Positions 1-6,863 are shown, numbered from the stretch's first letter. The stretch: DNA of 11,723 nucleotides from Armatimonadota bacterium (GCA_026419315.1 JANZZQ010000028.1:1-11723); one strand, 5' to 3'. Made by a program: numbers and translations. The notes: generated by a model from the sequence alone, not told the origin.

Positions 1-559
1 CATCCACCCACACCTTTGGATTCCGTTATCATTTGCGCTCGGAGCGTCCGTCGGATTGCGCCGTCCCATCGTCCTCTACCACCGTCAGGAACTTTTCTTT
101 CCTTGTCGTGTGCTGGATTTGAGCAATCCAAGATGCCTTTTTGATGAACCTACCCCCAAAACACCACCGCCAGAGAAAATCCCCGAAGACTTTGAGAGTT
201 TGCCTGAAGCAGAGAAACTCATCCTGCACCTTTGCATCAGCGACCGACACAATGTGCCGGACTTCAAAGCCCATCCTGAGCACGGGAAGGCTGTCAATGC
301 AGGTTTAGTCTACCGCAAGGCTCTGGACACGAGCGAAAACTGGCTTGACTATGTGAAGTGGCTATATCGTGAGGCGAAACCGCTTTTGGGACGCTACAAT
401 CAGATTGACATTTGTCTGGTCTGCCCATCAGCAATTGCTTTCGCTTTGGGCATGGCTTTTTCCAGAACGCCAAAAGTAACCGTTTGCGATTACCAAAACG
501 GGCGCTATGTCCCTGTCTTTTCTTTGTCGGAAATTGAGAAACGGTTGCCTTTTGATTGA
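1..559 (+). CDS. SAVED-domain-like cyclic-nucleotide sensor protein, 5' partial
   Basis: The reading frame is open from the left edge to TGA at 557-559, so the true start and any N-terminal effector domain lie outside the window. The visible part looks like a SAVED domain, which is known to be a fusion of two CARF-like Rossmann subdomains that binds cyclic oligonucleotides in CBASS and in some type III CRISPR effectors. Two matching half-motifs are visible: PLSFALG followed by RRPIVLY (nt 23-76) and PSAIAFALG followed by PKVTV (nt 425-481). Between them lies a hydrophobic strand LILHLCIS (218-241), as in the start of the second SAVED half. The end, with YQNGRYVPVFSL, resembles the usual SAVED C-terminus. 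A cas6 gene follows 380 nt downstream on the same strand, which favours a type III CRISPR ancillary role. The effector activity (nuclease, protease, TIR, membrane) cannot be told from what is visible. The family call is by motif recognition, not by search. Confidence 0.65.
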   Translation, partial: IHPHLWIPLSFALGASVGLRRPIVLYHRQELFFPCRVLDLSNPRCLFDEPTPKTPPPEKIPEDFESLPEAEKLILHLCISDRHNVPDFKAHPEHGKAVNAGLVYRKALDTSENWLDYVKWLYREAKPLLGRYNQIDICLVCPSAIAFALGMAFSRTPKVTVCDYQNGRYVPVFSLSEIEKRLPFD

Positions 560-569
560 TTCTTTTCGT

Positions 570-610
570 CCCTCTTTCGCACACTGCTCTTCGGCGAAAA
601 TGAGAGAGGG
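570..610 (+). terminator. Bulged hairpin 10 nt after the SAVED stop
   Basis: CCCTCT at 570-575 can pair with AGAGGG at 605-610, and TTCGC at 576-580 with GCGAA at 594-598, giving an 11-bp stem with a six-base bulge (599-604). A run of five T (620-624) follows ten bases later. The stem position right after the stop codon suits a terminator, but the T tract is too distant for a classical one. Confidence 0.3.
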
Positions 611-727
611 TGTGGAGAGTTTTTCGTTGGGGGGCAAGAGGGGAAAATTTTGAGCGCTTAATCTTTGCAAGCAGCACTTACTTGCCCCAAATTGAGGAAA
701 CAGAAGTTTTGGGACATTGAAGACAGC

Positions 728-755
728 AAGGGCGAAAGGAGCCTGTTCGCCTTTT
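728..755 (+). terminator. Likely rho-independent terminator upstream of cas6
   Basis: AAGGGCGAA at 728-736 pairs with TTCGCCTTT at 746-754 around a nine-base loop, giving a 9-bp stem with one G-T pair whose 3' side runs into TTTT (752-755). This is the better terminator candidate in the gap and would separate the SAVED transcript from cas6. The T tract is short and partly inside the stem. Confidence 0.4.
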
Positions 756-939
756 AGGGTAGCGACTTACCTGTCCTTGAAATTTCGCAGTGTCAGATGA
801 AATCCTGCCCGACATTTTGAGGATTGGATTTGCTCGCCCTTGCACTTTCGCATTATTTTTGCTGGGTTTTGTTAGTCTTGTCTTGGTTATGGTGTTTCAA
901 CTTGCACCCGTCCTTTGAACCAAGGGGAGGGGGCTGAAC

Positions 940-1881
940 ATGCTTAGGTTTACTCGCCTCAAGTTTGAAGTGAGGGTGACGGATGAGGGTAAACTTCCGA
1001 GGTTTTTTGGTCCGACCTTGCGAGGCGCTTTGGGGCTGACTTTCCGAAAGATGGTTTGCGTAACTCACCTTGACGATTGTTCACCTTGCCTTCTTAGGTT
1101 TCAGTGTCCCTACACTCGCTTTTTTGAACCTTTTGCTCCTTCCGACCATCCCTTCTTTAGACGAATCCGACAAATGCCTCGTCCCTTCGTCCTTCAAGTC
1201 ACACCACCTTCCGATAAGCCTTATTTGCTCCGAGTTGGCGAAACCCTCTCTTTTCGCATTGTCCTTTGGCATCAAATTGAAACTTTCCTACCCTACACCG
1301 TCATCGCCGTTCAAAAGACCTTTGAGAGAGGTATAGGGCAAGGTTTGAAAGCGAGGCTGGAGAGGGTTACCGCAGAAGTTGGTGAGGACGAGAAAGTTGT
1401 CTTTGAGGCTGAAGAGGGGCTGGTTTCGGCAAAAGTCCCTTCAATCCCGATTGAAGATGTGATGGTCACTCCGACTCGTCAAATCAATCGCTTGACCGTT
1501 CACTTCCTCACACCTACAAGGATAGACCTTTCAGGCAAGTTGCAGAACCCGATAACTTTCTCATCTTTGATCAAGGCTGCAAATGAGAGGGGGAGGGCAT
1601 TGTTTTGGGCTTACGAGCAAAAAGAGCCAAATTGGAATGGAAGGGGATTAATTTTGGCTGCTGAAAGGGTTGAGATGGTCAGATGGGAGCAAAGATGGAT
1701 GGATTTGCAAAGGTTTTCAAGAAGGCAAGGGGAAAAGTTGAAGGTCGGGGGAGTGATTGGTTGGGCAGAATTTTCGGACGAAGACCTTTCCCCCTTCTTA
1801 CCCTTGCTTCGCTTGATGGAGTGGGTTCATGTCGGGAAGTTGGGAACAATGGGTTTGGGACAGATTATCGTGACTGCTTAA
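940..1881 (+). CDS. cas6: CRISPR pre-crRNA processing endoribonuclease Cas6
   Basis: Predicted RAMP-fold endoribonuclease that cuts CRISPR precursor RNA within the repeats to give guide RNAs for type I or III complexes. The 313-aa length fits. Near the N-terminus GPTLRGALGLTFRK (24-37) is the usual family block. It is followed by a cysteine cluster C47-x2-C50-x5-C56 and the run CPYTRFFEPF, a pattern seen in Cas6 proteins of the PF10040 type. The C-terminus carries the glycine-rich loop GKLGTMGLG (299-307) typical of RAMP proteins. The ATG has an excellent ribosome binding site (GGAGG 926-930, nine-base spacer). A catalytic histidine cannot be assigned without alignment. It stands alone: no cas1, cas2, cas10 or other RAMP gene lies between it and the tRNA 54 nt downstream, and the next genes are housekeeping. 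Any partners must lie to the left of the window or elsewhere. Confidence 0.85.
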   Translation: MLRFTRLKFEVRVTDEGKLPRFFGPTLRGALGLTFRKMVCVTHLDDCSPCLLRFQCPYTRFFEPFAPSDHPFFRRIRQMPRPFVLQVTPPSDKPYLLRVGETLSFRIVLWHQIETFLPYTVIAVQKTFERGIGQGLKARLERVTAEVGEDEKVVFEAEEGLVSAKVPSIPIEDVMVTPTRQINRLTVHFLTPTRIDLSGKLQNPITFSSLIKAANERGRALFWAYEQKEPNWNGRGLILAAERVEMVRWEQRWMDLQRFSRRQGEKLKVGGVIGWAEFSDEDLSPFLPLLRLMEWVHVGKLGTMGLGQIIVTA

Positions 1882-1935
1882 GTGAAGGACTTGTCAAGAG
1901 GGGTTGAGTTGTTGATTCATTTTGAATTTCGGGAA

Positions 1936-2013
1936 TGGCGCGCCCGGAGGGATTTGAACCCCCGACCCAGGGATTAGAACTCCCCGGCTCTGTCCAGGCT
2001 GAGCTACGGGCGC
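1936..2013 (-). tRNA. tRNA-Arg (anticodon UCU)
   Basis: Read on the - strand, the acceptor GCGCCCG (2013-2007) pairs perfectly with CGGGCGC (1946-1940), with discriminator G (1939) and encoded CCA (1938-1936). The D stem GCTC/GAGC, anticodon stem GGGGA/TCCCT (one G-T pair), seven-base loop GTTCTAA and T stem GGGGG/CCCTC around TTCAAAT all fold correctly. The anticodon TCT is at 1978-1976 and reads AGA (and possibly AGG) arginine codons. Loop position 32 is G, which is uncommon. The 3' end faces cas6, the geometry expected if an island had entered at this tRNA. No T-rich terminator is visible before cas6. Confidence 0.96.
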
Positions 2014-2029
2014 GTCTTCGGGCTTAAAA

Positions 2030-2058
2030 ATTTTAGCACGGGAACATTTGCCAGTAAA
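2030..2058 (-). promoter_or_regulatory. Sigma-70-type promoter of the tRNA-Arg gene
   Basis: On the - strand, TTTACT (2058-2053, four of six matches to TTGACA) is followed after exactly 17 nt by TAAAAT (2035-2030, five of six matches to TATAAT). Transcription would start about 10 nt upstream of the mature tRNA 5' end, as is normal for single tRNA genes. Confidence 0.6.
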
Positions 2059-2296
2059 AAGATTAGCCGCATCGTCGCAAAGCCTTTGTCTCTCGGCAGT
2101 TGAACGAACTGAGGAAGGCTCCCTAAACTGTGGCTGGGGAACTGCTTCCAATCATCCGTTTGCCCCCTCGACCACTTTGCGAACCATTGTGGATTTTGTC
2201 GGACAGGCATTTTAAAATGTTGAAGCAGCAGCCAAACGGTTAGACCGAAGCCATTGATTGTCCGTTCGCTACCTTAACCGGTTGGGGAAAGAAAAA

Positions 2297-2692
2297 ATGA
2301 ACGGCCTGAAAATTTTGGTCATCGATGACGAACCAACGATGAGGAAGATGCTTCAACGTCTGTTGGAACGAGACGGGCACTTTGTCATAGCCGCAAGCAC
2401 TGGTTCGGAAGGTATTGACATTTTCAAGAGTGCTTTGGCTCAGGGGGAACCCTTCAACCTCGTGATCACCGATTATGGGATGCCTCAAATGAGCGGGGGG
2501 CAAGTGGCGAAATCCATAAAAACACTATCACCATCTACGCCGGTCATTCTGCTTTCGGGTTGGGATTCTGCATCCTCCATTGACGACGATGTTCTTGTGG
2601 CGGTGGATTGCCTCCTCAACAAACCCGTCACTAACCAAGAGATTCGCGCCGCTATCAAGGATGTAGTGACGGGGTATCGCCCCTGCGAATGA
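2297..2692 (+). CDS. Single-domain response regulator (REC only)
   Basis: A 131-aa receiver domain with no output domain, expected to accept phosphate from a histidine kinase and act by protein contact. The acidic pocket D10-D11, phosphoacceptor D59 in VITDYGMP, switch residue S87 in LLSG and conserved lysine K109 in NKP are all present, so it should be phosphorylatable. ATG at 2297 is chosen because the receiver domain begins at once (KILVIDDE). The frame continues upstream to a TTG at 2258, but that would add a non-conserved 13-residue tail. GGGGAA just upstream is a modest ribosome binding site. No kinase gene is adjacent: the neighbours are a divergent tRNA and cimA. The stop is followed six bases later by a hairpin, so it may be a single-gene transcript. 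Confidence 0.88.
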   Translation: MNGLKILVIDDEPTMRKMLQRLLERDGHFVIAASTGSEGIDIFKSALAQGEPFNLVITDYGMPQMSGGQVAKSIKTLSPSTPVILLSGWDSASSIDDDVLVAVDCLLNKPVTNQEIRAAIKDVVTGYRPCE

Positions 2693-2698
2693 GGTGTT

Positions 2699-2724
2699 CC
2701 CAACGGCTAAACTTCGGCGTTGGG
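2699..2724 (+). terminator. Hairpin after the response regulator
   Basis: CCCAACG (2699-2705) and CGTTGGG (2718-2724) form a perfect 7-bp stem with a 12-base loop, starting six bases after the stop codon. There is no T tract behind it, so intrinsic termination is uncertain. Confidence 0.3.
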
Positions 2725-2777
2725 TGGAAGAACGCTCCCCAGATTTAGGCTCCCTCACCATTGACGCCCTGCCGGGT

Positions 2778-2783
2778 TATAAT
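2778..2783 (+). promoter_or_regulatory. Perfect -10 box upstream of cimA
   Basis: TATAAT sits 37 nt before the cimA start. TTGACG at 2761-2766 is only 11 nt upstream, too close to be its -35 box, and the sequence at the correct distance (TCACCA) is poor. If used, transcription would begin near 2790 and give a leader of about 30 nt carrying the ribosome binding site. Confidence 0.4.
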
Positions 2784-2804
2784 TTGCCTGATGACATGTT
2801 TTGC

Positions 2805-2811
2805 AAGGAGG
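2805..2811 (+). promoter_or_regulatory. Ribosome binding site that fixes the cimA TTG start
   Basis: AAGGAGG lies nine bases before TTG at 2821. The nearer ATG at 2814 is out of frame and too close. The frame extends upstream to 2761, but those 20 codons overlap the -10 box and lack family similarity. Confidence 0.8.
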
Positions 2812-2820
2812 CGATGTCCC

Positions 2821-4431
2821 TTGTCCCGTCCTGAAAGAGTCTTCCTTTACGACACGACTTTGCGCGATGGTGCTCAGGCGGAAGGGGTCAGTTTTTCGTT
2901 GGAGGATAAAATTCGCATTGCCCAGAAGTTGGACGAGTTCGGAATCCACTACATAGAAGCAGGGTGGCCCGGCAGCAACCCCAAAGACAACGAGTTCTTT
3001 AAAATCGCCCGCGATATGGAATGGAAGAATGCGAAGTTGGTTGCTTTTTCTATGACCCGCCGGAAAGGAATGAAAGCGGAGGACGACAATAACATCATCA
3101 CCCTGATCAACTGCGGGACCCCTGTAGTGGCCATTGTGGGAAAGACTTGGGATTTTCATGTCACTGAGGCTTTGGGCACAACTTTGGAGGAAAACTTGAG
3201 AATGATTGAAGACACAATAAGACTCGCCAAGCGAGAGGGCAAAGAGGTTGTCTACGATGCAGAGCACTTTTTCGACGGCTATAAGAGCAACCCCTCTTAC
3301 GCTTTGGAGACGATATTGGCAGCGCAGGAAGCGGGCGCGGACTGGATCGTCCCTTGCGATACCAACGGTGGAACTCTACCCCACGAGATTGAACAAATTC
3401 TGGCGGAAATTAAGCCCCACTTGAAAGTCCCAATGGGAATTCACACCCACAATGACAGTGACACTGCAGTTGCCGGAGCTATAGCGGCGGTCCTTCAAGG
3501 CGTCACTCAAGTTCAGGGCACAATTAACGGCATTGGTGAACGGACGGGCAATTGCAACCTCATCTCCGTTATCGCTAACCTGGAATTGAAGTTGGGAATT
3601 CATTGCGTTGGGAAGGAAAAGCTTCGCAAGCTGACGGAACTCAGTTACTTCGTTAGCGAAGTTGCGAACTTAGTTCCCAATGACAAGCAACCGTTTGTGG
3701 GCAAAAGTGTTTTCGCTCACAAGGGCGGTATGCACAGCGACGCTGTCATGAAACGCCCAGAAACTTACGAACATATCCCTCCCGAACTGGTGGGAAACAA
3801 AAGGCGAATTCTTGTTTCCGAGTTGGCTGGACGGGCTGCAGTGGTTGCAAAGGCAGCTGAGTTCGGAATTCACCTTGACAAACGCTCACCGGAGGTTGCC
3901 CATATAATCAACGAAATCAAAAGACGAGAGCGGGAAGGTTACGAGTATGAAAGCGCTGACGCTTCTTTGGAATTGCTCATCCGCCGGCATTTGGGTTTGA
4001 GGAGGAAGTTCTTCGAACTCGTCAACTTCACCGTTGTGGTTACCCACCGAAACGGCGTCATCACAGCGGAGGCAAAAGTGAAAGTTCGCGTCGGCGACGA
4101 AGAACTCGTCACGGCTGCTGAGGGGGATGGTCCCGTTCACGCATTAGACATGGCTTTGCGAAAGGCACTTGAAAGTTTCTACCCTGAACTTAAGAGCGTC
4201 AGGTTGACCGATTACAAAGTTCGTGTCGTTAACAGCGAAGCGGCGACTGGGGCGAAAGTCCGAGTTCTCATCGAATCGCGGGACGAGACAGGGGTTTGGA
4301 CGACAATAGGAGTTTCCACCAACATCATTGAAGCGAGCCTTATTGCCTTACTTGACAGCCTTGAATATGGACTGCTTCGCAAGTTAGGGGCTCCCGTTTT
4401 GGCTACGCCGACTGCCACCGCAATGAGATGA
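2821..4431 (+). CDS. cimA: (R)-citramalate synthase
   Basis: Condenses pyruvate and acetyl-CoA to (R)-citramalate, the threonine-independent entry to isoleucine (2-oxobutyrate) synthesis. At 536 aa from the TTG start it has the usual CimA length. An N-terminal HMGL-type TIM barrel opens with YDTTLRDGAQAEG (10-22; R15 and D16 are the expected catalytic/metal residues). It carries the metal-binding histidines H208 and H210 in IHTHNDSDTA and GIGERTGNCN (237-246). A linker with KSVFAHKGGMHSDAV leads to a C-terminal LeuA-type regulatory domain (about 400-525), the site of isoleucine feedback in this family. The AEGVSFS variant after the DGAQ motif separates CimA from 2-isopropylmalate synthase and homocitrate synthase. 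It is likely co-transcribed with the dehydrogenase 37 nt downstream. No other isoleucine genes (leuBCD, ilv) are in the window. Confidence 0.93.
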   Translation: MSRPERVFLYDTTLRDGAQAEGVSFSLEDKIRIAQKLDEFGIHYIEAGWPGSNPKDNEFFKIARDMEWKNAKLVAFSMTRRKGMKAEDDNNIITLINCGTPVVAIVGKTWDFHVTEALGTTLEENLRMIEDTIRLAKREGKEVVYDAEHFFDGYKSNPSYALETILAAQEAGADWIVPCDTNGGTLPHEIEQILAEIKPHLKVPMGIHTHNDSDTAVAGAIAAVLQGVTQVQGTINGIGERTGNCNLISVIANLELKLGIHCVGKEKLRKLTELSYFVSEVANLVPNDKQPFVGKSVFAHKGGMHSDAVMKRPETYEHIPPELVGNKRRILVSELAGRAAVVAKAAEFGIHLDKRSPEVAHIINEIKRREREGYEYESADASLELLIRRHLGLRRKFFELVNFTVVVTHRNGVITAEAKVKVRVGDEELVTAAEGDGPVHALDMALRKALESFYPELKSVRLTDYKVRVVNSEAATGAKVRVLIESRDETGVWTTIGVSTNIIEASLIALLDSLEYGLLRKLGAPVLATPTATAMR

Positions 4432-4455
4432 TAAATCCCCGATAGCGAGAAAAAT

Positions 4456-4462
4456 GGAGGTG
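4456..4462 (+). promoter_or_regulatory. Ribosome binding site that sets the dehydrogenase start
   Basis: GGAGGTG lies six bases before ATG at 4469. It overlaps the alternative in-frame ATG at 4454, which itself has no comparable site, so 4469 is preferred. Confidence 0.7.
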
Positions 4463-4468
4463 GGCACG

Positions 4469-5383
4469 ATGATTGTTGAACCGGGGAAAACCCGCGTTGG
4501 TTGGATTGGGACTGGGGTGATGGGGCGATGGATGTGCGAGCATGTGATGAACAAAGGCTATGAGGTGACTGTTTACAACCGGACGAAAGCGAAGGCTCAA
4601 CCTTTGTTGGACAAAGGAGCTCGTTGGGCTAATTCCCCTAAGGAAGTTGCGGAGCAATCTGATGTCGTTTTCACAATGGTTGGCTTCCCTTCCGATGTCC
4701 GTGAAGTTTACTTTGGCGATAACGGGATTTTGGCGGGAACAAGGCCAGGCATGATTCTCGTTGACATGACGACAACCGAACCTTCCCTCTCAAAAGAAAT
4801 TTACCAGGCAGCAAAGGCGAAGGGGGCAACTTCCCTTGACGCTCCCGTCTCGGGCGGTGATGTTGGCGCCCGCGAAGCACGACTTTCAATTATGGTTGGC
4901 GGTGAAAGGGAAGCCTTTGAAACGGTGCTTCCCCTTTTTGAGGCAATGGGTAAAAACATCGTCTATCAAGGAGGTCCCGGCGCAGGACAACACACGAAAA
5001 TGTGCAACCAGATTGTCATCGCTGGAACAATGGTAGGCGTCTGTGAGGCTTTGCTTTACGGCTACAAAGCAGGTCTGAACTTAGAGACGGTGTTGCAATC
5101 TATAAGCAAAGGTGCTGCCGCTTGCTGGACGCTTGACAACCTTGCACCTCGCATCCTTCAGCGCAACTTTGACCCCGGCTTCTTCGTTGAGCATTTTGTC
5201 AAGGACATGGAAATCGCTTTGAGGGAAGCAGCTCAGATGAACTTAGTGCTGCCCGGTTTAGCTTTGGTTCACCAACTGTATGTCGCGCTGAAAGCCAACG
5301 GTCACGGCAAGAAAGGGACTCACGCCTTGATGCTTGCCCTCGAGCAATTATCTAACACAACCGTTATTCCCGAAGGGAAGTGA
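4469..5383 (+). CDS. NAD(P)-dependent beta-hydroxyacid dehydrogenase (3-hydroxyisobutyrate dehydrogenase family)
   Basis: A cytosolic 304-aa oxidoreductase that oxidises or reduces a short beta-hydroxyacid or its semialdehyde. The Rossmann nucleotide motif GWIGTGVMG is at residues 11-19, the substrate-binding signature DAPVSGGDVGA follows near 130, and the catalytic lysine is K177 in GAGQHTKMCNQ with N180 completing the pair. The all-helical C-terminal domain ends with the usual FVKDMEIALREA block. Candidates include 3-hydroxyisobutyrate dehydrogenase, tartronate semialdehyde reductase and succinic semialdehyde/glyoxylate reductase; sequence alone does not choose. The residue pair YNR after the second strand would fit NADP preference, which is inference. 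It sits 37 nt after cimA and 49 nt before the prmA-like gene, all on one strand, so co-transcription is likely, but no shared pathway with cimA is obvious. Confidence 0.88.
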   Translation: MIVEPGKTRVGWIGTGVMGRWMCEHVMNKGYEVTVYNRTKAKAQPLLDKGARWANSPKEVAEQSDVVFTMVGFPSDVREVYFGDNGILAGTRPGMILVDMTTTEPSLSKEIYQAAKAKGATSLDAPVSGGDVGAREARLSIMVGGEREAFETVLPLFEAMGKNIVYQGGPGAGQHTKMCNQIVIAGTMVGVCEALLYGYKAGLNLETVLQSISKGAAACWTLDNLAPRILQRNFDPGFFVEHFVKDMEIALREAAQMNLVLPGLALVHQLYVALKANGHGKKGTHALMLALEQLSNTTVIPEGK

Positions 5384-5432
5384 GTGCTTCCGTTACTTGA
5401 CAATTTGTCTAACCTGACAAGGTGAAGGGCTG

Positions 5433-6182
5433 ATGAAGCCTGTCCATTTATGCGCCTTGCTCCCACCTGAAGCGGAAACCTATTTCAAGCAGCTTCTGTC
5501 GTGGCTTCATGCCCGTTATGTCCAAACCTTCAATGGAAATCACTGGCGCGCTACTTTGCCTTTCAGTTCCGAGGCGTTATTGCAAGTCAACTGGCTGTGT
5601 GAGAAATTGAGGGAACAGGTTCACGGTTTTTCGTTATATGCTTCATGGGGAGTTCCTGCCCCAGATTTCCCGTTCGCGCCGTTCCCTTTCAACTTGCACG
5701 TTGAAACCGGGATTTTCGGAACAGGTAAACATCCAACAACCCAAATGTGCCTTACTGCCCTCCAGCATTTACCTCTCAAAGGGAAATGGGTCCTCGACAT
5801 CGGGACTGGTTCGGGCATTTTGGCCGCTGCCGCTTTGTCCCAAGGCGCCAAAGTAGTGGCGACCGAGATCTCTTTTACCGCTGCTAAGCAAGCCCACAAG
5901 AACTTGTCCGTTTACGAGAGTTCTTCGTGGGCGGTCATAGTTTGTGATTTGGCGTCAGGTTTGCGAGGAACTTTTGATGTGGTGGTTTGCAACATCAGTT
6001 CGGAGGCGCTGTTGTGCCTTTTGCCGGATTTGGACAGAATTTTGCCTGTCGGGAAATTGGTTGCCTCCGGTTGGATGGCGAGTGAATGGAGGACCGTTAG
6101 GAAATTTTTGAATTCTCACGGACTGAGGTTGAGTTCATGGCAATTTTTGAACGGATGGATGGCAGTGGTTGCTGACCGTTGA
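5433..6182 (+). CDS. prmA: Ribosomal protein L11 methyltransferase-like (PrmA family)
   Basis: An S-adenosylmethionine-dependent methyltransferase, probably acting on ribosomal protein L11. FGTGKHPTT (about residues 94-102) is the PrmA signature, followed by the cofactor-binding loop LDIGTGSG (121-128). The VVCNIS motif with N187 stands at the site where amide-binding methyltransferases place their catalytic loop. At 249 aa it is about 50 residues shorter than typical bacterial PrmA, and the loss lies in the N-terminal domain that recognises L11, so the substrate could differ. The ATG has AAGGTG (5419-5424) eight bases upstream. The 49-nt gap before it holds TTGACA and several TGACAA/TTGTC elements, but no convincing -10 box. 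Its stop is only six bases from the stop of the convergent gene on the other strand. Confidence 0.85.
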   Translation: MKPVHLCALLPPEAETYFKQLLSWLHARYVQTFNGNHWRATLPFSSEALLQVNWLCEKLREQVHGFSLYASWGVPAPDFPFAPFPFNLHVETGIFGTGKHPTTQMCLTALQHLPLKGKWVLDIGTGSGILAAAALSQGAKVVATEISFTAAKQAHKNLSVYESSSWAVIVCDLASGLRGTFDVVVCNISSEALLCLLPDLDRILPVGKLVASGWMASEWRTVRKFLNSHGLRLSSWQFLNGWMAVVADR

Positions 6183-6188
6183 AGTTCA

Positions 6189-6863
6189 CTACCATTCTCC
6201 CTTAGATGCTTTCAACCTCCATTGAGCGGCGACTTCCCGCAAATAAACGGGCAAATCCGCCGCCGGTATCACTTCCGTTAAAGGCAAAGTCAGAAACCAC
6301 CGTTTCCCGACAAGTTGAGGTGTTCCCTTCTCCAAGATTTTCGGGAGTGGAACGGCGCCGACAAAGGCAACACTCGCCGCGCCGACCTCGCGCAATAGCA
6401 ATTGCTTCAACTCGTCGCTTGAAAGGGCGACGACAACTTGAGCGTAAAAATCGGCAGGTTCTTCCACAATATCGCCGTCTTCCGTGCATCTTGGACCGAG
6501 GAGGCGAAACTTCTGCAAAATGGTCGCTAACGGCACTTTTTGCTTAGCGGAACGAGAGAAGGAAGAGAGCCGGGTGCGAACTCGCAATGAATGGGCGACG
6601 ATTATGTCTGTCAACCCACTGGGCGTAACTAAAAGCCCGCTCTCTCTCAATGTCGTCAAAGCGAACAATTGTCCCAAGGCAGCTAACCATCGGCTGAACA
6701 AGTCGCCTTGACTGAAATTTTCCGCTCGGTTTCTCGCTTCGACGAAGTCTCCTGTCATCAAGCGAGCCACAATTACTCCGAACCTTTGCCCACCAACTTC
6801 CACTGCCGTTAGTGACCACTGCACCGTTTTCGCCCCCTCGTCCTCCTTCGGAGTTGAGTTCAA
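6189..6863 (-). CDS. Uncharacterised protein coupled to a response regulator
   Basis: I do not recognise a family. The 224-aa product has no signal peptide, no membrane segment and no cysteine-metal cluster (a single cysteine near residue 128). A mixed alpha/beta pattern is suggested: an N-terminal strand pair (QWSLTAVEV, RFGVIVARL), a helical middle with FSRWLAALGQLFAL and SGLTDIIVAHSL, and a C-terminal half with DFYAQVVVALSSDEL and AASVAFVGAV. The TTG start at 6863 overlaps the regulator's TGA stop (TTGA), implying translational coupling and a linked function. No ribosome binding site precedes that TTG. An alternative is GTG at 6824 (residue 14), with GAGGGGG eight bases upstream. A partner or output protein for the receiver is plausible but is inference. 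The frame is clean throughout and the 4-nt overlap argues that it is a real gene. Confidence 0.7.
   Translation of the reverse strand: MNSTPKEDEGAKTVQWSLTAVEVGGQRFGVIVARLMTGDFVEARNRAENFSQGDLFSRWLAALGQLFALTTLRESGLLVTPSGLTDIIVAHSLRVRTRLSSFSRSAKQKVPLATILQKFRLLGPRCTEDGDIVEEPADFYAQVVVALSSDELKQLLLREVGAASVAFVGAVPLPKILEKGTPQLVGKRWFLTLPLTEVIPAADLPVYLREVAAQWRLKASKGEW

Larger units (their letters stand above)
560..939. other. 380-nt gap between the SAVED gene and cas6
   Basis: No convincing gene is seen on either strand. The gap holds two hairpins (570-610 and 728-755) that may end the upstream transcript. A weak promoter candidate for cas6 is TTGCTC at 830-835, an 18-nt spacer, then TATTTT at 854-859 (four of six matches in each box). 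A strong purine ribosome binding site AAGGGGAGGGGG lies at 922-933. No CRISPR-type direct repeats are visible. Confidence 0.5.

Noticed and set aside
56..559. TTG at 56 as the start of the SAVED-like protein
   Set aside because: The frame is open back to the left edge and the bases before 56 encode a matching part of the domain (PLSFALG), so the protein begins outside the window.
294..677. 127-codon open frame on the - strand
   Set aside because: It is antisense to the SAVED-like gene, has an arbitrary basic composition and no recognisable motif.
560..939. CRISPR array near cas6
   Set aside because: No direct repeat of 25-40 bases with regular spacing is present here or elsewhere in the window.
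2097..2111. Inverted repeat CAGTT/AACTG
   Set aside because: Only five base pairs with no T tract and no link to a gene end; common by chance.
1894..2210. Open frames on the - strand across the tRNA
   Set aside because: They run through the tRNA-Arg sequence and its promoter, so they are not proteins.
2755..3267. 170-codon open frame on the - strand
   Set aside because: It lies antisense to the strongly supported cimA and shows no domain.
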